Of a DNA stretch of 13,035 nucleotides, positions 5,291-11,932 are shown piece after piece. The notes beneath the pieces are model-generated. The model was given only the letters and a program-made list of their open reading frames with translations, was not told the DNA's origin and did not search any database. The DNA is from CAYZZU01 sp964483105 (GTDB taxonomy: Bacteria; CG2-30-53-67), in the NCBI GenBank assembly GCA_964483105.1, contig CAYZZU010000051.1, forward strand, positions 1 to 13,035. The letters are read 5' to 3'. The position numbers and the translations under genes are program-made. Every line of letters starts with the position of its first letter. Within the stretch, counting starts at the first letter, position 1.

Positions 5291-6664
5291 TCATCTTTCC
5301 AGTTTCCTCAGCTCACCTTCTACAAATTCCTGCACTTCCTCCAGCCGATTCTCACTCTTCGCCTCAAACCGAAGGACAAGCACCGGCTGGGTGTTGGACG
5401 CGCGGATCAACCCCCAGGCGCCGTCCGGAAACAGGATCCGGACGCCGTCGACATCAATGATCTCGAACTCCTTCGCGAAGTGTTCCCTGGCACGTTCCAC
5501 GATCGAAAATTTCCTCTCATCCGGACATTCCCGCCGGATCTCGGGCGTGGCAAAGGTGACGGGAAGGTCGGAGAGGAGATCGGAGACACGTTTGCCGTTC
5601 TTCTTCAGAAGCTCCACCAGTCGGCAGGAGGCATAGATGGCGTCATCGTAGCCGAAGTACCGGTCCGCGAAAAACATGTGACCGCTCATTTCCCCCGCCA
5701 GGGCGGCCCCGGTCTCCTTCATCTTCTGTTTGATCAGGGAATGACCGGTTTTCCACATGATCGGATTCCCGCCATGGCTCCGGATATCGTCGTACATCAC
5801 CTGAGAGCATTTCACCTCGGAGACGAAGGTCGCCCCGGGCTGATCTTTCAGAATCTCCCGCGCGAAGAGGATCATGAGCTGATCCCCCCAGATGATCCGT
5901 CCCCGGTCATCCACCACACCGATCCGGTCCGCGTCGCCGTCATAGGCGATCCCGACATCCGCCTGTTCCTCCCGAACCGTCCGGATCAACTCCGCCAGGT
6001 TCGAGGCAACTGTCGGGTCGGGGAAATGGTGGGGGAAATGACCGTCCACATCACAATAAAGCGACGTGACCCGGCAGCCGAGTTTTCCGAGGAGTTGAGG
6101 GGCGACCAGGCCGCCCATCCCGCTTCCCGCATCCATCACAACGTGAAGCGGGGAAGACTCGTTCAAGGACTGGAAGGCATTCAGCATGTACTCCAGATAA
6201 TCGGAGATGATGGCGTGTTCCGTCAGGACCCCCTCTCCCTCACGGAAGTGACCCGATTCGATGACCCCGCGAATCTCCTGAATCTGCTCTCCATACAGGG
6301 TATCCTGTCCCACGCAGACCTTGAACCCGTTGTAGTCCGGCGGATTGTGGCTGCCGGTCACCATGAGTCCGCCGTCCACATCCATCCGGAAGAGGGAAAA
6401 ATACAAAAGAGGTGTGGGACAGACGGCGAGGTCGACCACGTCGATCCCGGTGGAAAGGATCCCTTTCATCAACGCCTCGGCCAGTTCGTCCGAGCTCAGC
6501 CTGCCGTCCTGGCCCACGGAGACCTTGCGCACTCCCTTCCGGAAAGCCAGCGTCCCGTAGGCCTTCCCGATCCGTTCCGCCACGTAGGCGTCGAGATCCT
6601 GCCCGACGATCCCACGAATATCATAGGCCCGGAAAATACCGGGCGATACGCTGTTCTCTTTCAT
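5291..6664 (-). CDS. manB: Phosphomannomutase / phosphoglucomutase
   Basis: A 457-residue alpha-D-phosphohexomutase of the AlgC/ManB group, close to the family's usual length. It interconverts mannose-6-phosphate and mannose-1-phosphate, and often glucose-6-phosphate and glucose-1-phosphate, feeding GDP-mannose and UDP-glucose. All four active-site elements are present: the phosphoserine loop TGSHNPPDYNGFK (103-115, Ser105), the magnesium loop YDGDADRIG (241-249), the sugar-specificity loop GEMSGHMFF (324-332) and the phosphate-binding loop RASNTQPVLVLRFE (421-434). ATG 6664 follows GGAGG at a good distance. It lies 64 bases after the GalE-like gene. Product supply to manC (306-1757) is the obvious role; dual specificity cannot be settled from sequence. 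Confidence 0.95.
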   Translation of the reverse strand: MKENSVSPGIFRAYDIRGIVGQDLDAYVAERIGKAYGTLAFRKGVRKVSVGQDGRLSSDELAEALMKGILSTGIDVVDLAVCPTPLLYFSLFRMDVDGGLMVTGSHNPPDYNGFKVCVGQDTLYGEQIQEIRGVIESGHFREGEGVLTEHAIISDYLEYMLNAFQSLNESSPLHVVMDAGSGMGGLVAPQLLGKLGCRVTSLYCDVDGHFPHHFPDPTVASNLAELIRTVREEQADVGIAYDGDADRIGVVDDRGRIIWGDQLMILFAREILKDQPGATFVSEVKCSQVMYDDIRSHGGNPIMWKTGHSLIKQKMKETGAALAGEMSGHMFFADRYFGYDDAIYASCRLVELLKKNGKRVSDLLSDLPVTFATPEIRRECPDERKFSIVERAREHFAKEFEIIDVDGVRILFPDGAWGLIRASNTQPVLVLRFEAKSENRLEEVQEFVEGELRKLER

Positions 6665-6728
6665 TGGCTCTCCTCCGTTCTTCCGGGTGATGGGAGGGGT
6701 TCCGCCCCACTCGTCACCCTGCCTGTCT

Positions 6729-7649
6729 TCATGGATGCCTGAAATATTCCACCGTCTTCGCTAATCCATCCTTCAGGGAAACGGCGGGGGTCCATCCCAA
6801 AATCCGTTCCGCCTTGCCGGCGTCCAGATAGTTCCTGCGAAGGTCTCCGGGACGGCGCGGCCCGTATCGCGGCTCTCCGTCGAAGTCCAGCGCTTCCGCG
6901 ATCATCCGATACAGACGGTTGACATCGGTCTGCACACCGGTCCCGATGTTAAAACAGTCGCCGTCTCCCCTCTCGACCGCGAGGGCATTGGCCCGCGCCA
7001 CATCCCCGGCATACACGTAGTCCCGGATATAACGCCCGTCCCCGTTGATCGTGGGGCTCTTCCCCTCCAGCATCGCCTGAACGAAGATCGCCACCACTCC
7101 GGCCTCCCCGAAGGGGTCCTGCCTCGGACCGTAGACATTGGAATAGCGGAGGACGGTGTAGTCGAGCCCGTGTTCCGCCTTGTAATAGGGGAGATAGTAT
7201 TCCACGCAGATTTTGGTCACACCGTAGGGGGACATCCCGGAGAAGGGGAGATCCTCGGTGGCCGGAAGCTTTTCGGTCGCCCCGTACACGGTACCTCCGG
7301 ATGAGGAAAAAACCAGTTTGCGTACCTGATGACGGACGCAGTTCTGCAGCAGGTTCACGGAACCTACGACATTGATCATTGCATCACGTACCGGGTTCCG
7401 GACCGAATCGGACACGCTGATCTGGGCGGCCAGGTGATGCACGACGTCGGGATTTTCCTTTTCGAAGATCTTCTCCAGGTCCGGAGAACAGATATCCATT
7501 TTGTAGAAACTCGCGGCGGGATTGAGATTCTCCTTCCTTCCGGAAGAAAGGTCATCCACGACCACAACCTCAAACCCGTTTTTCAGCATTTCATCCACCA
7601 CATGGGAGCCGATGAAGCCGGCGCCCCCCGTCACCAGTGTCTTGGCCAT
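6729..7649 (-). CDS. NAD-dependent UDP-sugar 4-epimerase, GalE-like
   Basis: A 306-residue extended short-chain dehydrogenase/reductase. It has the Rossmann motif GGAGFIG (8-14), a VDDLSSG strand end (31-37), HLAAQ (72-76), the active-site serine region SSSGGTVYG (115-123), catalytic YGVTK (Tyr142, Lys146) and SNVYGPRQDP (170-179). Best guess is UDP-glucose or UDP-GlcNAc 4-epimerase giving galactose or GalNAc donors. It is shorter than the classical GalE (about 338) and nearer to the archaeal/bacterial GalE2 type, so the exact substrate is open. The start at 7649 has a strong AAGGAGG four bases upstream, which fixes it. It sits 46 bases after ugd. Confidence 0.88.
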   Translation of the reverse strand: MAKTLVTGGAGFIGSHVVDEMLKNGFEVVVVDDLSSGRKENLNPAASFYKMDICSPDLEKIFEKENPDVVHHLAAQISVSDSVRNPVRDAMINVVGSVNLLQNCVRHQVRKLVFSSSGGTVYGATEKLPATEDLPFSGMSPYGVTKICVEYYLPYYKAEHGLDYTVLRYSNVYGPRQDPFGEAGVVAIFVQAMLEGKSPTINGDGRYIRDYVYAGDVARANALAVERGDGDCFNIGTGVQTDVNRLYRMIAEALDFDGEPRYGPRRPGDLRRNYLDAGKAERILGWTPAVSLKDGLAKTVEYFRHP

Positions 7650-7653
7650 TGAT

Positions 7654-7660
7654 CCTCCTT
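7654..7660 (-). promoter_or_regulatory. Strong ribosome binding site for the GalE-like gene
   Basis: AAGGAGG on the minus strand, four bases before the ATG at 7649. It is the best Shine-Dalgarno match in the window and fixes the start of the GalE-like epimerase. Confidence 0.8.
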
Positions 7661-7695
7661 TCCCACGGGTTGATTCGAACCTCCCCGGTCACTAC

Positions 7696-8997
7696 TCAGG
7701 ATCTCCCGAGACAGACATAGTCAAACCCCCATTTCTTCATGGCCGCCGGTTCATAGATGTTCCTCAAATCAATGACCACGGGTCGTCTCAGGAGCGTCTT
7801 GATCCTCTCCATGTCCAGCATGCGGAACTGGTTCCACTCGGTGACGAATACCAGCGCGTCGGAACCCTCGGCCACTTCATAGGGGTCCCCGCAATAGACC
7901 ACGTCATCAACGAGCCTCTTTGTCGCTTCCATGGCTTCGGGATCGTAGGCCCGGATGACCGCCCCCTTCTTCTGCAGCCCCCGGATGATCACCAGGGAGG
8001 CCGCCTCGCGCATGTCGTCCGTATTCGGTTTGAAGGAAAGCCCCAACATCCCGATGGTCCTGCCTGAAAGGTCCCCCACCGCCGATTCGATCTTGTCGAC
8101 CATCTTCCGTTTCTGAGCCTCGTTGACTTCCATGGCCGAGGTGACGATCTTCAGGGGAGCGCCGTGCTTCTCCCCGAGCCGCGCCAGGGCCGAGGTATCC
8201 TTGGGAAAGCAGGAACCACCGTATCCGGGCCCCGGATGAAGAAACTTGGATCCGATCCTGCGGTCCAGTCCGATCCCCTTGGCTACGTGATGGACATCGG
8301 CCCCTACCTTCTCACAAAGATTGGCGATCTCATTGATGAAGGAAATCTTGACCGCCAGAAAGGCGTTGGAGGCGTATTTGATCATCTCCGCACTCTCCAC
8401 GGTGGTGAAGACCATGGGGGTCTCAATGAGGAAAAGGGGCTTGTAGAGATCGCGCATGATGGCCTGCGCCTGCTCGCTGTCGGTCCCGATCACCACACGG
8501 TTGGGTCGCATGAAATCCTCGATGGCCGATCCCTCCCGGAGGAATTCGGGGTTCGAGACCACGTCAAAGGTGTGGGGCTCCGCCTGCTGCTCCCGGATGA
8601 TCTTCTGCACCCACTTGCCGGTTCCGACCGGTACGGTACTCTTGTCCACGATCACCTTGTACCCGTTCATGAACCGCCCGATACCGCTCGCCACCTCCTT
8701 CACATAGGACAGGTCGGCCGAACCATCCCCATCCTGAGGGGTCCCCACCGCGATGAAGATCACCAGCGATTTCTCGACCGCCTCTTTCAGATCCGTGGTA
8801 AAGGAAAGCCGCCCCGCCCGGACGTTTTTCTTCACCATATCCTCCAGGCCGGGTTCAAAAATCGGGATCTTCCCCTGATCCAACGCGGCGATCTTTTCCG
8901 CGTCCTTGTCCACGCAGGTGACGTGAATACCGAATTCGGCGAAACAGGTCCCCGAAACCAACCCCACATAGCCGGTTCCCACAATTGCAATATTCAT
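7696..8997 (-). CDS. ugd: UDP-glucose 6-dehydrogenase
   Basis: A 433-residue cytoplasmic enzyme oxidising UDP-glucose to UDP-glucuronate with two NAD+. Length is normal for bacterial Ugd. Seen in order: NAD-binding GTGYVG (7-12), AVGTPQDGDGSADLSYV (83-99), DKSTVPVGT (118-126), NPEFLREGSA (149-158), EMIKYASNAFLA (204-215), the catalytic-cysteine motif GYGGSCFPKD (258-267, Cys263), and GLSFKPNTDDMREAAS (319-334). The frame is open upstream to 9021, but the start at 8997 is chosen because the Rossmann fold begins at its first residue and AAGGA lies seven bases upstream. It overlaps the end of the 4-epimerase gene by ATGA, so the two are probably translated together. Confidence 0.96.
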   Translation of the reverse strand: MNIAIVGTGYVGLVSGTCFAEFGIHVTCVDKDAEKIAALDQGKIPIFEPGLEDMVKKNVRAGRLSFTTDLKEAVEKSLVIFIAVGTPQDGDGSADLSYVKEVASGIGRFMNGYKVIVDKSTVPVGTGKWVQKIIREQQAEPHTFDVVSNPEFLREGSAIEDFMRPNRVVIGTDSEQAQAIMRDLYKPLFLIETPMVFTTVESAEMIKYASNAFLAVKISFINEIANLCEKVGADVHHVAKGIGLDRRIGSKFLHPGPGYGGSCFPKDTSALARLGEKHGAPLKIVTSAMEVNEAQKRKMVDKIESAVGDLSGRTIGMLGLSFKPNTDDMREAASLVIIRGLQKKGAVIRAYDPEAMEATKRLVDDVVYCGDPYEVAEGSDALVFVTEWNQFRMLDMERIKTLLRRPVVIDLRNIYEPAAMKKWGFDYVCLGRS

Positions 8998-10016
8998 GAT
9001 CGATTCCTTTCCGGATCGCATTTCAAGGATTCATTCCGACCGGTTCCATGCACGGATTGATCCGACCGTCTGTTCTGTTCCCTGTACCACCGCACGAAAC
9101 GCCTGATCCCCTCTTCGATCTTGACCCCGGGATCATATCCCAGCCGTTCCCTGGCCCGGCGGATATCGGCGAAGGTCACCGGGACATCCCCGGGTTGGTC
9201 CGGGAATACTTCGATTTCAGCCGGACGGCCCAGGTTCTTTCCGATCAGCGTGATCAGGTCCCTGAGGGTGATGGTATCCTCTTCCCCGAGGTTGATCACA
9301 TCGTAGCCCAGAGGGCGGTCCAGGGCGTTCAGGATACCGTCCACGAGATCGTCCACATAGGTGTAATCCCGCCTGGAACTTCCGTCTCCGAACATGGGAA
9401 CGGGCTCCCCCCGGTCAATCAACCGGGTGAACTTGTGAATCGCCATCTCGGGACGCTGCCTCGGACCGTAGACCGTGAAAGGCCGGATACAGGTGATGTT
9501 GAGACCGTAGAGATGATGATAGGTGTGGCAGATCAGCTCACAGGCCTTTTTGGTCGCGGCATAGGGGGAGACGGGATGATCCACCGGATCGGTCTCGGAG
9601 AAGGGAACCTTTTTGTTTACCCCATAGACGGAGGAAGAAGAGAGAAACACGAAATTCGAAGGCCTGACCTTCCGGGCCAGTTCCAGGAGATTCATCGTTC
9701 CCTTGATATTCACATCTTCATAAAGCCGGGGGTTCCGGATCGAAGGCCTGACCCCCGCCCTTGCCGCTGTATGGATCACGGTTTCAAAGGGATACTCCCC
9801 CGCCAGCTTTTCCATCATCGCGACATCGCGAATATCCCCTTCCAGGAGAACGAATCCGGGATGCCGGGAAGCCATCTCAATATTCCGCCGTTTGATCGCC
9901 GGGTCATAGAAATCGTCGAAGGAGTCGAGGCAGATGACCCGGTCCCCTCTTTCCAGGAGACGATCCACCAGCATCGATCCGATGAACCCCGCTCCTCCCG
10001 TGACCAATACATTCAT
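8994..10016 (-). CDS. UDP-glucuronate 4-epimerase-like SDR
   Basis: A 340-residue extended SDR. It shows GGAGFIG (7-13), the acidic loop DSFDDFYDPAIKRRN (31-45) common in UDP-glucuronate 4-epimerases, SSSSVYG (126-132), catalytic YAATK (Tyr152, Lys156) and RPFTVYGPRQRPEMAIHKF (178-196), whose RPxMA form is typical of that group. Predicted reaction: UDP-glucuronate to UDP-galacturonate, taking the product of the adjacent ugd. Start 10016 has GGAGAGGG upstream and overlaps the gmhA stop by ATGA. The C-terminal 27 or so residues (about 314-340) are highly charged, beyond the normal fold end, and partly encode the ribosome site of ugd. A dTDP- or UDP-GlcNAc-type SDR is the less likely alternative. 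Confidence 0.88.
   Translation of the reverse strand: MNVLVTGGAGFIGSMLVDRLLERGDRVICLDSFDDFYDPAIKRRNIEMASRHPGFVLLEGDIRDVAMMEKLAGEYPFETVIHTAARAGVRPSIRNPRLYEDVNIKGTMNLLELARKVRPSNFVFLSSSSVYGVNKKVPFSETDPVDHPVSPYAATKKACELICHTYHHLYGLNITCIRPFTVYGPRQRPEMAIHKFTRLIDRGEPVPMFGDGSSRRDYTYVDDLVDGILNALDRPLGYDVINLGEEDTITLRDLITLIGKNLGRPAEIEVFPDQPGDVPVTFADIRRARERLGYDPGVKIEEGIRRFVRWYREQNRRSDQSVHGTGRNESLKCDPERNRS
9005..9009 (-). promoter_or_regulatory. Ribosome binding site deciding the ugd start
   Basis: AAGGA on the minus strand, seven bases before the ATG at 8997 and inside the end of the 4-epimerase gene. It supports 8997 rather than the upstream ATG at 9021. Confidence 0.7.
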
Positions 10017-10585
10017 AGGAATTCCCTCTCCACAAGATCACAAAGGATATGAATGATCAGGATATGCCCCTCCTGGACGCGGGGTGTTTCCCGCGCGGGC
10101 ACGACCAGAGAGAGGTCTACGATCCCGTTGATCGTCCCTCCCTCCCCGCCGGTCAGCCCTACCGTCCGGCACCCGGACGACCGGCCCTGTTTCAAGGCGG
10201 AGATGACATTCATGGAATTCCCACTGGTGGAGATCCCGATCAACACGTCCCCCGGCCGGGCCAGGGCCTCCACCTGCCGGACGAAGATATCGTCAAAACC
10301 GTAATCATTTCCCACGGCGGTCAGGATGGAGGTATCCGTGGTCAGGGCGATCGCAGGAAGGGGCCGGCGGTCCGTCAGGAAACGTCCCACCAGTTCGGCG
10401 GCCAGGTGCTGGGCATCCGCGGCGGACCCCCCGTTCCCCATCACCAGCGCCTTGTTTCCCTGCCGCAGGGCCTGAACAAGGATCTTCGCCGTCTCTTCGA
10501 TCCGGGGTTTCAACGAAGATTCGATCTCCCGGACCATCCGGAGATGTCCGGCCAGGGCGTTGTTCAAACGTTCGTTCATGATCAT
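10013..10585 (-). CDS. gmhA: Sedoheptulose-7-phosphate isomerase (phosphoheptose isomerase), SIS domain
   Basis: A 190-residue single SIS-domain protein, the normal length for GmhA. It would isomerise sedoheptulose-7-phosphate to glycero-manno-heptose-7-phosphate, the first step to activated heptose. The zinc-site residues line up with family positions: His60 and Glu64 in NGGSAADAQHLAAELVGRF (51-69), Gln171 and His179 in QEGHILIIH. The phosphate-binding TSGNS (120-124) and TDTS (83-86) are present. ATG 10585 overlaps the stop of the upstream dehydrogenase by ATGA and has only a distant GGAG, so coupled translation is likely; Met3 (10579) is an alternative. DiaA-like regulators share this fold, but the intact zinc set favours an enzyme. 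The later heptose genes (hldE, gmhB) are not in the window. Confidence 0.9.
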   Translation of the reverse strand: MIMNERLNNALAGHLRMVREIESSLKPRIEETAKILVQALRQGNKALVMGNGGSAADAQHLAAELVGRFLTDRRPLPAIALTTDTSILTAVGNDYGFDDIFVRQVEALARPGDVLIGISTSGNSMNVISALKQGRSSGCRTVGLTGGEGGTINGIVDLSLVVPARETPRVQEGHILIIHILCDLVEREFL

Positions 10586-11904
10586 AACCGAAAGATATGT
10601 TCTCCCCGCACCCCCTTGAGGGCGTTCCGGGTATCCACAATCAGCTTCGCCTCGGAGGCGATCCGATGGTAGTCAATCCCGCTGTGCCCGGTCACGATCA
10701 CCACGCAGTCGTACGAAGCGAGCGCCTTCGGGGAGATGGAGGTCGAACGAATGGGACGCGATCCGTCCAGACAGAACCGGGGAATAAAGGGGTCATGGTA
10801 ATAGACCCGCCCCCCTTTCTCCTGCAGAAGGCGGATGATATCAAGAGCCGGAGACTCCCGCAGGTCGTTGATGTCCTTCTTGTAGGCCACGCCCAGGATC
10901 AGGATCCGGGACCCTTTCAGACTCTTCTTATGATGGTTCAGGGCATCCATCACCTTGGCCACCACGTGGTGCGGCATTTTGCCGTTGACCTCGCCGGCCA
11001 ATTCGATGAAGCGGGGTTCGAATCCGCTTTGCCTGGCCTTCCAGGAGAGATAAAAGGGATCGATGGGGATGCAGTGCCCGCCGAGTCCGGGACCGGGATA
11101 GAAAGGCATGAATCCGAACGGCTTGGTTCCGGCGGCGTCGATCACCTCCCAGACATCAATCTTCATCTTGTCGCACATCAGGGCCAACTCGTTCACCAGG
11201 CCGATGTTCACACTCCGGAAGGTATTCTCCAGAAGCTTGACCATCTCCGCCACCCGGGGGGAGGAAACCGGCACCACGCTCTCGATCGCCTGCGCATAGA
11301 AAGCCCTGGCGATTCGCGTGCACCGCGGAGTCACACCTCCGACCACCTTGGGCGTATTGCGGGTCACATAACGCGTGTTTCCCGGATCCACTCTCTCCGG
11401 CGAAAAAGCCAGGTAAAAATCCTTCCCGGCCTGGAACCCTCTTTTCTCCAGCATGGGCAGGACCAGTTCCTGTGTCGTTCCCGGATAGGTGGTACTCTCC
11501 AGGATGATCAACTGCCCGGAATGAAGGTACCGTGAGACCTGTTCCATGGCGGCCACGATATAGGAGACATCCGGGTCCCTCGTCTTGCGCAGGGGAGTGG
11601 GAACACAGATGTTGACCGTATCCAGTTCCTTCAATACGGAATAATCTCCGGTGGCGGTGAAACATCCCTCGCGAACCCGGTCTTGAACCGTACTGTTTTG
11701 CACATCGGGGATATAGGAACTTCCCGACCGGAGCGACCGGATCTTCGCTTCATCCTTGTCGATCCCGGTTACCCGGCAACCGGATGCCGCCAATTCCATG
11801 GACAACGGAAGCCCCACGTACCCCAGCCCGATCACACCGGCCTTCACCGTGTGGTTTCGGATCTTACTCAAAAGCTCTTTTTCCAACACCGCAGGATCCA
11901 TCAT
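10582..11904 (-). CDS. wbpA: UDP-N-acetylhexosamine 6-dehydrogenase (WbpA-type nucleotide sugar dehydrogenase)
   Basis: A 440-residue enzyme of the UDP-glucose/GDP-mannose dehydrogenase superfamily, in the WbpA branch that oxidises UDP-GlcNAc (or UDP-ManNAc in WecC) to the uronate. Seen: NAD-binding GLGYVGLPL (26-34), CVPTPL (100-105), ESTTYPGTT (136-144), AFSPERVDPGN (166-176), EMVKLLENTFR (220-230), the catalytic-cysteine motif GPGLGGHCIPIDPFYLSWKA (271-290, Cys278) and ILGVAYKKDINDLRESPA. The IPIDPFYLSWKAR wording points to WbpA rather than WecC. The frame is open to 12051, but that would overlap the ATPase gene; ATG 11904 has GGAG five bases upstream and starts 28 bases after the ATPase stop. 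It ends in an ATGA overlap with gmhA. Exact substrate is an inference. Confidence 0.92.
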   Translation of the reverse strand: MMDPAVLEKELLSKIRNHTVKAGVIGLGYVGLPLSMELAASGCRVTGIDKDEAKIRSLRSGSSYIPDVQNSTVQDRVREGCFTATGDYSVLKELDTVNICVPTPLRKTRDPDVSYIVAAMEQVSRYLHSGQLIILESTTYPGTTQELVLPMLEKRGFQAGKDFYLAFSPERVDPGNTRYVTRNTPKVVGGVTPRCTRIARAFYAQAIESVVPVSSPRVAEMVKLLENTFRSVNIGLVNELALMCDKMKIDVWEVIDAAGTKPFGFMPFYPGPGLGGHCIPIDPFYLSWKARQSGFEPRFIELAGEVNGKMPHHVVAKVMDALNHHKKSLKGSRILILGVAYKKDINDLRESPALDIIRLLQEKGGRVYYHDPFIPRFCLDGSRPIRSTSISPKALASYDCVVIVTGHSGIDYHRIASEAKLIVDTRNALKGVRGEHIFRL

Positions 11905-11909
11905 GACTA

Positions 11910-11913
11910 CTCC
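11910..11913 (-). promoter_or_regulatory. Ribosome binding site deciding the wbpA start
   Basis: GGAG on the minus strand, five bases before ATG 11904, in the 28-base gap after the ATPase stop. It favours 11904 over the upstream in-frame start at 12051, which has no matching support and would add 49 residues not found in the family. Confidence 0.65.
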
Positions 11914-11932
11914 AGGTTGTACAAGGACCCGT

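Noticed and set aside
5480..6742. 420-codon plus-strand open frame antisense to the phosphomannomutase
   Set aside because: Same reasoning: opposite a complete, motif-bearing gene, with shadow-type composition and no domain.
9048..10052. 334-codon plus-strand open frame antisense to the 4-epimerase
   Set aside because: Opposite a clear SDR gene; no signal peptide, domain or ribosome site seen.
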